DNA of 64,000 bases from Ryuthela nishihirai. Its lineage: Eukaryota > Arthropoda > Arachnida > Araneae > Heptathelidae. Shown piece after piece: positions 18,611-30,931 of this stretch (within the stretch, counting starts at the first letter, position 1; every line of letters starts with the position of its first letter). The position numbers were made by a program, and so were the translations under genes. The stretch covers positions 23,151,801 to 23,215,800 of the forward strand of contig JAWZYU010000019.1 of assembly GCA_038380435.1 (NCBI GenBank). Reading direction: 5' to 3'. The notes beneath the pieces were generated by a model that was given only the letters and a program-made list of their open reading frames with translations, was not told the DNA's origin and ran no database searches.

Positions 18611-20790
18611 AATGTTACGACAGAAGAACGAGCATCAATAACCGTAATGTGCTATATCATTTTGATGCTCGCGTGTGAATTACGTCACTAGCCACTTCTA
18701 AATAAATTCCTCGACATCTCTGAAGATACTAACGTTGATTAACCAAAGAGTTGTTTTGAAGTTAAATGTTATATTGCTATATTCAAACAGGTTTCACTTA
18801 CTCAGGAAATAAAAATTCTCGTTGCATCCATTAACGATTTACTTTTGCAATAAACATCGATAACAATTTTCCATGGTAGGCTTTCTTAGTGTTTCAATTT
18901 TTATTTAAATTTTGGGCAATCAATAAATTTGTTTCTTAGGGGAGACTAGAGAAGTTTCTTTTGAGTGTGGCTAAGACTTTATTCTGTGACATAGTTGGTT
19001 AATTAACGAAGTGAGATAAGTTGCCAGGTTCTGTTTCGTTCGACTGTGTGTTATTTTGATATTTGTGTGAAGGTTACTGCCACTTTTTAGTCATGAGAAT
19101 TTTTGCCACCTATGCGTAACTGTTGTAAATGCAGTCACATTCCTTGTTCGCATGTGTCATTTATGTAGCCGCAGGATCCGTACGTGGTCGCTTGAATGAC
19201 GATTGATGTGAGTTACATTTTGAATTTTTTTCTGTTTATGGTGGTTTTTGTAGAATAATAACCACGTGAATTTGCTATGTGAAAATTAGTTTTGTTTTAT
19301 GTCAGTGGTTAAGAACGGATACTTACAGTTTTTATTTCTTGTTTTATATTTCATGTTCATCTTGCTGAACCGGAATTTGGCTGCTTCGGCAGCCCGAGAG
19401 AAATCATCGCAGCTCAGGACGTGCGGGGTCCTAAGAGCTGTCTACTGTGCCACCAATTTTTGACTCAAACTAGGACGAAAATTTAGTGACTCGAACTTGA
19501 ACATTCAGTGATTTCTTTTCAGAAACTTTTTGGTGATAGACTTTCCATTTCCCTTCGGACTGACCTTCAACATTACCACTTAAGGACATTTTACATATTG
19601 ACCTGTATAATTTTCAAAAACTTTGGGACTGTTACCTGAATTTTCAGCAGATAGCCCATGAGAGCATGGGTAGTGTACCATGGTTACATAGTGATGGTGC
19701 TCTCACTACGATTTCTCTCTCTCTCACTCCCTCCCCCGTGGTGGATAGGGATGTTCTGCATGAATTTGCATAGTTCGAGCAGAACGGTATTCAAGTTCCA
19801 GACTGCAGTTTCCTTTCCATCGGGGCGGCGCCATATGAGGGATTATCATGAAAGACAAGCCCATGTCTCAGGCAGGCAGGACAGTTTGATGCACCGACTA
19901 GCTGAGCCGATCACTTACCTGTCGGCAAGCCAGCTTAATCCCGCACTAACGCCTACAGAGGGGAGCGCCCACGAATCAGTGGTTCACCTTTGGGGATTGA
20001 GGAGTCTGGCGACAGGATTGCCCTCCTGTCTGTGACAACCCTGAAAAGGATTCCACCGGTTCACGGCACAATGGTCCCATGAAGGATAGTCACGTGGTTG
20101 CGGCCAAGGACGCAGATTATGGAAGTTTCCATTTTGGTCCGGCACCCTATCCCCCCCTATCGGAGAGTTGAGAGAGCCAATCACGGTCTCGGGATGACTT
20201 TGGATTATTTTTGTGTGTCCGAGAGAGCAGAGACTTTTCGGGCATTCGATTCGACTTGACACTTGGCTTCAGAGACTCGTAGCAGCAAGTCACGTTTTCT
20301 CCTTCTACGCTTAACTCTCGATGTGAGCAGTGCAGTTTTTCGGTGTGACTCTCGGTCAGGAGACACGATAGTCTAGTGACGAGAGCACTATATAGTAGCA
20401 AGCAGCAGAGTATTAATGTAACTAGCTCAACGTTTGAATGTCGACAGTCTACAGTTGATATGTAAGTTGATATAAAATTGTGAGATTAGGATGAAACTGT
20501 GTTAATGTTAACAATAAATATTTTTTTTTGTATTTGTTGTAAAGCCATGCCTGCTTTAGTTGCTCCTTTTGTGTGGGAGGATGGTTTGGTTTCCCAGTAG
20601 GGTGCTGGGCTACTGATTACTTTAAAGAAAAAAAAAACTATACGATCACTGCAAGAACAAATACCGGTTTGTGTTTGGGAGAGAATTCACTGATGATGAA
20701 TATTTAGTAGAATTATTAACTAATATTATATATAATTAGCACGGATTAATTCTATCCCCTCCACCAGTATAATATGTTGGTACCGTGAGC
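18611..20790 (+). other. LTR-like region following gypsy integrase
   Basis: TGTTACGACAG at 18612 directly follows a purine tract, as a 3' LTR would. Further on there is a TATA-like CTATATAG (20389) and an AATAAATA (20513). TTGGTACCGTGAGCC at 20775 resembles a primer-binding site, which belongs after a 5' LTR. One very long LTR or two stacked LTR sequences would explain this. I found no second copy in the window to fix the ends. No gene in the interval. Confidence 0.35.
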
Positions 20791-21364
20791 CAGGATTTCC
20801 GTGGTTACGCCATAGCAGATACGATCGAGGCTAATCCGTGAACAATAGTGATTACGTGGTTTTTAAGGAAAAACATCAATAGTTGCTGCTTTTCTGCTTG
20901 TATTTACCCTCTTGCTGATATTCATATTGGTGAACGGCCTTTCGATCTGTTTAGACTCGATCCAGTGACTATGGCAATCGGCTACAAAGGTTTTCCTTTC
21001 CTCCTGTTCTAACTTCCTCTATTGTTTCAAACTTGTTAATTACAAATATTTCGCTTAATTTCATCTAAATATTCTTTTTTTGTAGTTTAAGATAATCTGG
21101 AACGCATTCGTAGGATGCATTATAAGAAGTCGTGAAGCATTCACTTGAAGAAAAAGTTTATTACCGGTGGATAATGGATTGAATCTAACATATCCTATTG
21201 TGTTATAAATAGAGTAAAATGGGATACATTATAAGACGTCACAATAATAGTGACCGGGCCCGCATCAACAAAACATCGAAGGGGAGGGAGTGGGGGCAAG
21301 GAACACCATTAAGCCGGAAAAATGGAAACAAACGGAAAAAAAATTAGAACAACAGAGTACTGCT
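20791..21364. other. No gene recognised
   Basis: If 18611-20790 is an LTR this would be its leader. Two related words (GATGCATTATAAGAAGTCG at 21116, GATACATTATAAGACGTCA at 21223) recur 107 bp apart. Confidence 0.35.
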
Positions 21365-21729
21365 CTAGGCTGGGGGAGGTGGTGAGGCAGTTGATAGCTC
21401 ACCAGGCTTGGAATCTACAGTTCACAAGTTCAAGTCCAACCTGGGTCAGCGCTAAGATTTAACTTCACAAAACACCCACCCTGCTCTCGGTCAGTATGGG
21501 ACACCGATGGGCAAAGAAAGGCCGCCGTCCTTCGGATATGACGTTAAGCCGTGGTTCCACTTGCGGGAGAGATCCATATTTTATGCACGTTAAAGAACTT
21601 ACTGGATGGCCTTGATGGGAGATTACCATCTGTCTCCCAACAGTTGTCCAGTGGGTTCCTTCCCGTAACCTTCTCTAAGGCATCGGAGTCTTTGTGATTT
21701 GGTCATTTAACTCATTTTTTGCAAACACG
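21365..21729 (+). mobile_element. SINE A, diverged subfamily
   Basis: Plus orientation: GTTGATAGCTCACCAGGCTT (tRNA head), TTCAAGTCCAACCTGGGTCA (B-box region), GCCGCCGTCCTTCGG, then CATCTGTCTCCCAACAG, up to TTTTTTGCAAACACG. Its last 40 bp lie beyond the MITE (21943-21975, CCTCTCAAAGGTAACA). Confidence 0.8.
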
Positions 21730-21942
21730 TACAGTCGCTCGAAAAAATATCTGAACACTACGGTTGATTACAGAATTCAGAAAAAGCATATCGCAACTTT
21801 TTTTTAGAAATTAGCGATCTGTCAATCATCGTGTACGTACACGAAGGTTGTCAGATCATTAATTTCTAAAAAATCGTTGCCAGATATATTTTCTAATTCT
21901 GTAATCAACCATAGTGTTCGGATATTTTTTTGAGCGATTGTA
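21730..21942. mobile_element. Foldback MITE in SINE tail
   Basis: TACAGTCGCTCGAAAAAATA at left and TTTTTTTGAGCGATTGTA at right, with centre GTGTACGTACAC near 21836. TA ends. Its removal rejoins the SINE tail. The copies at 45801 and 53014 sit at the same site. Confidence 0.85.
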
Positions 21943-22260
21943 CCTCTCAAAGGTAACACTACCGAACCCAAATGCTCTCGAGCAATGCCGAAAAACTTTC
22001 CTCCAATTTTATAAATTGGTTTTGCGATACGGATTGCTTTCGCTTCTTTAGATGCTTACGGGCCACCACTGAATCTATGTATGATGTGTTTTCATGTGTA
22101 TTTGCGGACCGTTACACTTATCCGTGGTCAGAATATACATTTGTACTTCTATTTCTTTATGAAACTAAATAACATTTTAGGTAATGCTTCAAGAACTAAA
22201 TGCTTATTTATTATATCAATCGAGGTTAGGTTTTAACCTCGAAATTTATAAAAGGAGGAG

Positions 22261-22647
22261 GTTGGGTTTTTTTACCTCTGAGCAGCACTTTTTTTTGCAC
22301 ACAATGGGCTAAATGGCCAAGTCACAAGGACCACGAAAGCTCAGAGAAGGTTGGGGGAGGGGACCCACTCGAACAGCTGTTGGGAGACATATAGTAACCT
22401 CCCGTCAAGGCAATCCAGTGTGTTCTTTAACGTGCACAGGGTATGGCTCTCCCGCACACGAGGCCATGGCTTAACATCCCATCCGACTGACTGCGGTCTT
22501 TCAAAGCCTATCAGTGTCCCCTACTGACTGTGGGCAGGGCTGGGAATTTTGCGGAGATAAATATTAACGCTGACCCAGCTGGGACTCGAACCTGGAAACT
22601 ACAGAATACGAGCTGGTGCGCTACCGACTGAGCCACCCCCTCCCCAC
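22261..22647 (-). mobile_element. SINE A, with 11-bp target duplication
   Basis: Full-length minus copy. AAAAGGAGGAG flanks it at 22250-22260 and 22648-22658. Orthologous insertions in the other two unit copies (46402, 53489) show it predates the duplication. Confidence 0.9.
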
Positions 22648-22869
22648 AAAAGGAGGAGGAGCTCTCAGGCGAAATGTTTCAAACTGATGATACATATTGA
22701 GTGGTTAAATGAAACTATGTTACTTTGTAGTTCTGCGGATAAAAATGGTTAGTTGCACAAAGCGGAAATTTGAAACGGATAATAATCAGTTCATACAGAA
22801 TATAATGGCAGGTAAAAAATTAAATTTTTAGTAAGAGAATATATCACCTGGTTACAGAATGAAAAACGA

Positions 22870-23555
22870 GAGCAATCATGAGACCTGATCCTTTTGTAAT
22901 ACAAAGCATGATCATTTTCACTTTTCCAAACTTTCCAGAAAAGTGGACAGGAGGAGTCACGACATCGGAACTGAAGGATCGTGCGTTATTAGTTAAGCTC
23001 TGCTTCCATGACAATAACAAAGACACGAATACTGTAGCCGAATATTGCTTACTGATGTGATGGAGACACCTTTGAAGAAAATGAGTTACAAAATAGGGCT
23101 CAGAATTTCGATGAAACTGTTATTAATCGTTATGCCCTTGCAGAGAAAGTCTACCGGTTTTTGAACACACTGTAAATGGCTAGTGCAGTAGTCTTCTCTT
23201 AGAGCCAGGGCCGAGGTAACACTCCTGAATCTTGCGTGATCGACTGACTTCAAGGTCTTACGAAGTGTGTTGCGCTGGTTCCCTTACAAACTGGTATTTT
23301 CGTGGCTTAGGACTGTATAGGATAGAGGTGGACAATAATTGGCGATGGTACTACATTCTACGGAGTGAAGAGCTTCACTTCCGGCTGAATGATAATGTCA
23401 ACATTCAGTGTTGTTGGGTAACGGAATCGTCCCATCCTCTGGCGATGATGAAATTTCACAGCATTCTCCACCAGTTACTGTGTGGTGTGTTTTCAATTCT
23501 AATATCATCTAGGAACCCTTCTTCTTCGAGGAGGTCCAAGCCATGATCTCCTAAC
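22870..23555 (+). pseudogene. Mariner-type transposase remnant, unit copy 1
   Basis: The start reads ELKDRALLVKLCFHDNN, like a helix-turn-helix head. Near 23360-23400 the plus frames read ILRSEELHFRLNDNVN, matching the WSDEAHFRLNGYVN-type block around the first catalytic Asp of mariner relatives with a DUF4817-type head. Here Asp is replaced (SEE). Near 23510 another frame gives EPFFFEEVQAMIS, resembling the GPYFFE block. Several stops and frameshifts. Confidence 0.65.
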
Positions 23556-23768
23556 ACGTATAACACAAATAAAGCATATCCAGAGCACAATGCTTTATTT
23601 GGTGCAGTTTCATGTTATCTCAGTAATAACTCAGATACATAACTTAGTAACTTCTCAAATAAGCTTTACATTAAAATCATCGCAATCCAACCTATTTCAG
23701 TGTCGATTTTCAACAAAGTTTTATCACTATTTTCACAGATGCGTAGATTGTAATATTTAACAACTAAA

Positions 23769-23970
23769 TAAATAAATACCCCCTCAAGCAGCTGCTTGCC
23801 ACAGAGGTCTGACAGGAGCCTGTCAGTTTATATGCCAAAGTAGAAGATCTGAGAGGATGGCAGGACCTCAGCAGAAAAACGACACATACAACCATGCCTT
23901 ATCCGGGGCTCGAACGCAGGTCCCTTAGATCAGTAGCCAAGCGCGCTAACCACTCTGCCATGGGACGGCA
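23769..23970 (-). mobile_element. SINE B, private to unit copy 1
   Basis: Minus orientation, flanked by AACAACTAAA (23759-23768) and AACAGCTAAA (23971-23980). Unit copy 2 shows the empty site TTAACAGCTAAAATGACAG at about 47966. Confidence 0.9.
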
Positions 23971-24704
23971 AACAGCTAAAATGACAGTTTAAATAAATGT
24001 TCTGCCGAGTTAATAATAAATAGTAAAAAGAAAGCAAAACCGTCATACTGAACTTTACTAACCCATATAAGAGTGTTTTCAGCAGTTCTTATGATAAATA
24101 TGTTAATTTCCATTAATTATAAAAGACGTTTTATAGCAAGCTAACTTGCTAAATGTTTCAGCTTCCACAACACTTTAATCACTAAACGCATATTTAAAAA
24201 TAAAAATGTTGCGTTTGGAAAATATATTTTAATTTAAATAGATTTTACTGAGATTTTTACATTAGGAAGCATTTTTCATAAAATTCTTATTTAAGGAATT
24301 CACTGAATTCTGCAACTGACTTTCTACTATTGACATAACATAGAACTGCACTTAATGAAGAAACCACTTAGTGTAGATGTACTCTGTAGGGATTCCTCTG
24401 TAAATACCGAAGCGATTTGAGGGTGGGATGGAATGTTATAATGTAGTATCACATAACATACTATTAACGTTCTTATTAAACAAGACACCGACCTAGTACA
24501 CTACGACATTAAAATGCTAGATATATTTTCGCAATTAGTCGTGTTAGCGTTTTCCGATTTTAAAAATCATATTTTTTTAATGTAATATCCCTTGTTGTTA
24601 AATACTAGAAATACTAGTACTGTTAATACTCACATGGTATGTTGACATTCTTACAAAAGTGAAATTCCTACACAAAGTAGTCAGTAAAATGAAGAGGCGG
24701 TCCT

Positions 24705-24899
24705 GGGTGAAGTGTTAAATCCTTCTAATACGTTATATATTATAAACGACCTGTTGTAGTGGTCGTTTATAATAGTGGAATTTTTTCCACTATTATAAAC
24801 GAATTTTTTCGTTTATAATAGTGGCGTTTATAATAGTATGAAGTGGGGTGAAGTGTTAAATCCTTCTAATACGTTATATATTATAAACGACCTGTTGTA
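24705..24899. repeat. Exact 54-bp direct repeat around hairpins
   Basis: 24705-24758 and 24846-24899 are identical (both start GGGTGAAGTGTTAAATCC). Between them is a perfect inverted repeat, arms CGTTTATAATAGTGGAA, at 24764-24801, then more copies of GTTTATAATAGTGG. The repeats themselves end in the related word TATAAACGACC. Confidence 0.9.
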
Positions 24900-24924
24900 A
24901 AATAACAGATAGTGCACTATTATT

Positions 24925-25056
24925 GTTAATTTTTAGCGACTTACGTTGGAAGTCACTGAACTGGAATCCACTAATCTGCCTCCACCTCTTGTGTGATTAA
25001 ACGACTACACAAAACTACACTAAATTATACTATAATTTATAGTGGTAGCTGTTTTC
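24925..25056. repeat. Left arm of a 6.1-kb inverted-repeat pair
   Basis: About 130 bp, inverted match to 30932-31061. Near-identical over GCGACTTACGTTGGAAGTCA and GATTAAACGACTACACAAAA, with one diverged stretch of about 27 bp in the middle (24973-25000). Confidence 0.85.
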
Positions 25057-25130
25057 GCCCTCCTCTAATTACTTTAACTAGCAAATTATACGATAAAAAT
25101 GATTATTTAAAATTTCTTTGAAATATTATC

Positions 25131-25420
25131 TTCATTATTACACTGACTGACTTCAGAATGAAATAAAGATTTCTACCTTTTCTAAACCATGTGTTTTAAT
25201 CCTTATATACGAGGTGACCTAAATTAAACTGACAATATTTAAGTAAATTTGTAGAGAGAATTCAGTGGACATAAGCAATGATTTAAATTTACACATTTCA
25301 GATCATTACTGAAGCAAATCATAAAACAGTAGGCATCATGATACAAATGGAAGTAGTGTAGTTTTCAATTTAAATCCATCGCAATTAGCTCAGACGTTAT
25401 ATCTAGAAATGATCTTTCAT
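25131..25420 (+). repeat. Dispersed repeat E, copy 1
   Basis: Starts TCATTATTACACTGACTG. The same sequence, inverted, ends the window (63785-64000), and its last 90 bp recur at 54993-55090 (CATCATGATA, ATCGCAATTAGCTCAG). No coding. Confidence 0.7.
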
Positions 25421-25598
25421 ACAGCTTTTGTTTTAACATGTAATAGGAAGTTTACATAAGCGTTCAAAGAAGTAGCAGCTCATTAACTTCGATGGAACGA
25501 GAGAAAATCTGCAGACACTTATCGAAAACAGTTTGAACCTCCTCAGTAGGAATGAGTCCCGAGGATTGGCTGGAGTAATTGTGTCGTTGTAGGAGCAG

Positions 25599-26165
25599 GG
25601 TGTTTCACCTTTGAGAGACACTTCTTGTACACAATGGGTTAAATGACCTCAAGGCTACAAGGACCGAAAGGGCTCAGAGAAAGCTGGGGAAATGGAACTC
25701 ACGGGTCATCAGCAGACAGATTGTAGCCTCATACCAAGACCATCCAACTGGTTATTTAACGTCTACCAAGCCTCGGCTTAATTATCATCATCGTCTACCA
25801 AGTTTCGGCGCGCCATGTACCGTATTTATCGTCAATGTTTGTGCGGCATCTACCGTACTTATTGTCTACCAAGCCTCGGCTAATCATCATTATCATCTAC
25901 CAAGTCTCGGCGCGCCATCTACCGTATTTATTGTCTACCAAGCCTAGGCTTAATCATCATTATTTTCTACCAAGTCTCGGCGCGCCATCTACCGTATTTA
26001 TTGTCTACCATGCCTCAGCTTTCATCTCACGTACGACAGCATTTCCAATCCCATAGGTATTCTCTTCTCACCGAGGGAATGGTTGGGATTAGCCGTTATA
26101 AAAGAACGTTGGAACAGCTGGGACTCGAACCTGGGAACTGCAGATTACGATTCAGGCGCGTTACA
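25599..26165 (-). mobile_element. SINE A split by an internal minisatellite
   Basis: The tail half reads from 25599 (GTTTCACCTTTGAGAGACAC) to about 25763. The tRNA head lies at 26110-26165 (GCTGGGACTCGAACCTGGGA). The middle is replaced by a tandem repeat. Confidence 0.75.
25764..26017. repeat. Minisatellite of about 68 bp inside SINE A
   Basis: Units run GTCTACCAAGCCTCGGCTTA, ATCATCATTATC, TACCAAGTCTCGGCGCGCCA, TCTACCGTATTTATT. Three nearly complete units and a partial fourth are present. Each unit holds two related half-units (TCTACCAAG(C/T)CTCGGC). Confidence 0.85.
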
Positions 26166-26269
26166 GAGGGATGTAATCATTTCTTCCGATACTATATGAG
26201 AGAAAAGTTAGAAGTCATATGAAAGCGAAACGACTTCAACTATATATGAAATCACGACTTCTTTCAAAA

Positions 26270-26725
26270 TAAGACATATATTCGGACAATCCACAGGGAA
26301 TTCAAATATTTGCTATTCGGCAGTCGGTATCCTATTCGGAGACTTTTAGTGTTGGCTAAAAATCGGAAAGCTAGGTTTCAGTGTTGTCGGAGGAGGCATG
26401 ATGGATTGTAGAAGACTTGGGGAAAAGGGTCATCTAGTCAGATGAAATATAAAATATAATATTTTGTACAGATGGCAGAGCTAGGGTGTGGTGGCCACCG
26501 CGTAAGACAATCAACTTCTCATATGTCATACTCACTGTATGATATTGAAGGGATTCACATGGCATGGATTGGGCATATTATTATGTTTCAAGCGTCAACA
26601 ATATACTGCAGAATATGTAAACAGCATATCCAATTTTTCACTGATAGAGACGAAACATTTCAAGATGATAATGGAACAGACTACTTTGCGACATCTGTCT
26701 GTGATTGGTTTGAGTAACATGACGA
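26270..26725 (+). pseudogene. Tc1-like transposase remnant
   Basis: Plus-strand frames give TIHREFKYLLFGSR, LAKNRKARFQCCRRRHD, then DGRARVWWPPRK, GFTWHGLG and FQDDNGTD...VCDWFE, in the order found in Tc1 DDE transposases. The FQDDN block carries the second catalytic Asp. Several frame changes and stops; the N-terminal and C-terminal parts are absent. Confidence 0.75.
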
Positions 26726-26754
26726 AAATGATGAATGAATGAAATAAAAAAATG

Positions 26755-27180
26755 AATTCAAAAAGTTGTATTTCTTCTCCCCTCGGGTCTAAGGGATCAA
26801 CTCATTGTTCATACAAAAAACTTCGTGACCTTTACATTCTACCGCCAACATTTCAAATTTCCAGCGTAATACATCGTTTGCAATAATCGTCTGAAATTTT
26901 CGAATTATCAAAACTTTCCGCCGTTAGATGTCGCATTTATAACATTTGGAAGATTCGTAAAGTGCAAATCATAATATTTCATCAATTACTATCAACATCA
27001 AATTAAATCCTAATTTTTCTCTGTAAAAAACTCTCTTAAAACAAAAATAATTCAGTCATTATTGCGTTCTATGGAAATCTCGTAACGTTCACATTCCACA
27101 ACGAAAATTTCAAATTTCTATCATAAATACATCGTATGTAAGAGAAATTTAGAGTAACGTACTATTTTGGTTTGTCATTA
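26755..27180. repeat. Dispersed repeat D, copy 1
   Basis: CCCTCGGGTCTAAGGGATCA, ACTTCGTGACC, TTACATTC(T/C)ACC and CATCGTTTGCAATA occur in the same order as at 61060-61320. A second, diverged unit starts near 27085. Spacing of the units is about 256 bp here. Confidence 0.65.
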
Positions 27181-27700
27181 CGGTACACAGAGGCGAAATC
27201 ACCCAACGTATTATGAATTTTAAATCTGAATCTGTACGATTTTTTGCTCCTAAAAACACTTTCCAATTAAACATATTAACAGGTTATAAGTTGCAAATAC
27301 AAATGCTAACATATTTTCCTTCCCAGGGTTCTTCCCATTCATGTCTTTTAAAGTTTCTCGGCCCTACTTTAACATAAAAACGACTCAGGAGAACTTTTTT
27401 TGCTTGTGTTTGCGCAAATTTTCTAGCGAAATTTTATATTATAGGAGACTACATGTAAAGCTACGTATTTCAAACAATTGGGCAGGCCTTAGTAAATCAT
27501 TACTAACATTTTGAAAGGTTGGGAGGGGGGGATCCAGGGGCTCCATGCCCTCCCTATTTCTTAGATCCTGCACTGATATGTATAATACAGATTATATATA
27601 TATATAAATAAACTGAGAAATATTATTTAATAACAATATTTTATTCAAAAAATGTTTACAAAGGAACTTACGCACAAATATTGAAATGCTTATATAAGAA
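27181..27700. other. No gene recognised
   Basis: AT-rich. A G-run (27519-27536) and a TATATATA tract (27592-27606) are the only landmarks. Confidence 0.4.
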
Positions 27701-27717
27701 AAATGAAGTACAAACAA

Positions 27718-28087
27718 TTATTTAAAGAGACCCTGAGGATGAACTTGGTAGGCTACAAGTTCTTTTATGTCAATGTCGATATTAGTTGTGATCCGAGGTA
27801 TCTGCTCAAGTGCCGTGTCCTTAATGCAGTTTTTGAAGTCCCAAAACTCTTTAAGTTTGGATATTTTTTTTTGATCGAAGCTTAAACAATTCTTTCCCGA
27901 TTTCTTTTCCACATCCAATAAATGCATCTGCCTGCAACTCACATAATACCATTTCATATTTAGGATTTATATTTGCAATATCAATATTTAAGGGATTGTT
28001 AAATAACGTTATAGCATCTTGTGCACCAAACAACGTGCTGTTCATTGTCCAGAATGAAAAATATTCAACTCTCCATCGTTCTCGCAA
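27718..28087 (-). pseudogene. hAT-like transposase remnant (GTF2IRD2/ZBED-like)
   Basis: Minus frames read TLFNNPLNIDIANINPKYEM, VLCELQADAF and GKEIGKELFKL. This resembles the NPF..D......LQ.E..ELQ.D block near the C-terminus of hAT relatives such as GTF2IRD2. A frameshift near 27870 joins ISKLKEFWDFKNCIK. No catalytic block was found. Tentative. Confidence 0.5.
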
Positions 28088-28099
28088 TTCACGATTTTC

Positions 28100-29380
28100 A
28101 TTGTAAATATTTCTTTGCTTATCACGTACTCATATTTATGGGTTACCTTAATACACAAATAAAAGTTCTGCTAATGCAATGGAAGATTTGCACACATAAA
28201 ATATTGTTATTAAAACAAGTTGTCATTATTTGTACCCATTCGCACAACACCAAAGAACGAAATAAACATAAAGTGTCCATTGATTTTTTGCGATGCATGA
28301 TTAAAAAGAGAAAGAATAGATATATTTTATTCCAAAAGCCAAATCATTGAAATTCAAACTGATATTCATCCGAAGTCCCAATCCTTATACAAAAACATGA
28401 ATGAAAAAATTTCGTATTAACCACCACTAAATTTATACAAAAAACTAATTTAATAAAATGCCCTTTGTTCAATTTACTATACACTCGTGTAACCTTGGAC
28501 GATCGTATATCACGAATAAATCTTAGCGATATGTCCAAAGTTTTACGGAAGAATAATACATCGAAATGCATCAATGGTATTATCAAGTATTCATTAAATA
28601 TTTCCATGAATATGTTGTATTTCTATAATCGCTATTGCTTCTTAAAATAGTCTTCAAATCACCTTTCATTTATTCGGTCATGATTAACTGTTTTTACTAA
28701 CTTATCATTTAAAAGACCCGTTAATCGCAAATTAAAATTTAAGGATAATCTTTGTGTCTATACATTGCAAACGTTTAAGGTGAATCTTTAACATATATTG
28801 AAAATACTATATATTATATCTATATATTGAAAAGCTTTAAGGAGAAGTGTTGAAATTTATGGAACACTATTCTTTATTTCCTGTGAGCAGGGAACCAGTA
28901 AATATTATAGTTTTTGCAGTAACATGTTGTTTAAAGACAATATTTAGTATTAGTGATTTGATTATTTGGAATAAAGTTAATAAAAATAACAATAACTTTA
29001 TTATGCCGTAGTATGGTTATACACATAGATTACCCCGCTAAGCCTTATGGCTTGTCAGCAGGATTCACTTCGCAATTATTCATGAAATAAACGTAATAGG
29101 TAGGAGGGGCTTAATGCTCTGTATTACTATTCTATATTACATTTGTAGCTAATAGTTTCTAATAATAATGATCCATTTATTCATATAATTTGCATGTTTT
29201 CAGGGACAGCTCAAATTATCTTGTTTTCGCACCTTTTTCTGCTACCCATCCTTTTTGAATGTAAAAATATTTATAAACAAACCATCGCAACTCTCTGTCT
29301 TTCATTTAAAAATGCTAAAATGACTGTACAGAAATTATAACAACTGTCCAGCCAGTTATTTAAAACACCGAGAAAAAGAA
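28100..29380. other. AT-rich, no gene recognised
   Basis: Open frames at 28021-28350 and 28344-28607 show no motif I know. The word CTATATATTG recurs around 28790-28835. Confidence 0.4.
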
Positions 29381-29386
29381 AAAGGA

Positions 29387-29575
29387 ATAAATTACCACTT
29401 ACTCAGCTGCTTCTACAGAGGTCTGAGAGGACCTCTCATTTTAATATATTTTAAACGGAAAATCTGTGAGAAAGGCACGAAGTCAACAAACAAAATAATA
29501 AACTTTTTATTGCCAGCTAGAACCCATACTAGATTTAAACTGAAGCTAAGCACGATAAACAATAAATGATCTGGA
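29387..29575 (-). mobile_element. Old SINE B copy
   Basis: Diverged minus copy: ACTCAGCTGCTTCTACAGAG, GTCTGAGAGGACCTCTCA, GTCAACAAACAAAATAAT, TTGCCAGCTAGAACCCA. The tRNA head is barely recognisable. Confidence 0.55.
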
Positions 29576-29599
29576 GGACACGAAAGATAATCATAGACA

Positions 29600-30900
29600 A
29601 AACTAAAGTATTTGACTTTAGTACTGTTTCTAGGTGAACAAGAGCAGATATCCAATGCAGAGATGTACGTTAAATATGCAAATATTAATTTCAAATATGT
29701 TTCATATAATTCTGTACCTTTCGTTCACAGCGTATATTGATAACTGCTGCCATATAATATATAACAAGACATTTTATATACATTTATTAAAAAAACTAAA
29801 CCGCATGCGAATAATGAGTAATTGGACATCACTGAATACAATATTTTTAAAGGAATAATTCAATGGTTGCAGGAGCAGAAGCTTTTCTGAACGTCATTTT
29901 ATTAATTATGAAAGAAAATAGACAATATTTCTGATGGTAGTTATGTTAGGTAGTAAAAAAACAGAAGTTAACATATCTTATTAATCTAAAAATAATAGTA
30001 AAATTAAAAATAAATATAAAATGAAACATGTTATGAAATATGGTTAATATGTTAATAAAAGATGAATTATGGGGTAAGCAATAACAGAAATATATTTCTG
30101 AATTCAATTTCAAGTTCAAGCTACATTATCGAATTAAGATACTAATTTTAGTATTAACTCTCCTATTGGGTTATATTTGTATTTAACAATAATGATAATC
30201 ATTATATTTTATATATATTGCGTTAATATACATATATATATATATTGCGTTAAAAGTAATGTCCAGCGATTATGCAGAATTGTTAATCAAATTAATAAAT
30301 ATCCTAAAGATGAAGTTTTGATCTTCTGTACTGTATATTTCTTATGTAGTTAGAAGTTTTTGATTCTCCATCAGTTTCTCTTTCTCTTTAATAAGAACTT
30401 CTGATAAAGGCAATAATTAGGAATATCAATTTCAGATGTCAGCCTCCTCTTTAAAAGTCTTAAGCGTTGGATCCACAAATTTTTTTGGCCCCATCAAAAC
30501 AAAGGAAATAATATTTCCGAAACTGTAAGATTTTTGACCACCAACTTCGGCATATTACTTCGTCTAATTATTATTTATAGGAACTTGAAGGTTTGGACCC
30601 ACAACCTTCATTCAGACTCTTGCACATTCTAACAGAGGAAATTCAAATTAATGGTTAAGTGGGAAAATACAAATAATGGTTAAGTGGGAAAATACAAATA
30701 AAATTTTTAACAGTTTAACTCTCCCCTCCCTTCATTTTCTACATTTTTTTTCATAAATCCCTTCAAATAAAAAACATGTATTTCCCACTCACTCTCTGGT
30801 TAAGGGCATAAGGGGTCTGATCTCAATGTCCCCCTGGGGTTAAAGGGATTGTCGTAAGTGTAAATCGCTTGAGCATCACATTTCACTACCATATTTAAAG
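29600..30900. other. AT-rich, no gene recognised
   Basis: Simple (TA)n tracts occur near 30210-30245, where TATATATTGCGTTAA is repeated. GTTAAGTGGGAAAATACAAA is duplicated in tandem at 30654-30700. Confidence 0.45.
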
Positions 30901-30931
30901 TTTGGAACATAAATTGCTTGAAAATTCCTTC

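Larger units (their letters stand above)
21365..24704 (+). repeat. Three-copy repeat unit, copy 1
   Basis: Collinear with 45567-48690 and 52621-54992. Order: old SINE A, foldback MITE in its tail, single-copy-like segment with GCGATACGGATTGCTTTCGC, SINE A, dead mariner-type gene, AT-rich tail ending AATGAAGAGGCGGTCCTG. This copy has a private SINE B at 23769-23970. Confidence 0.85.
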
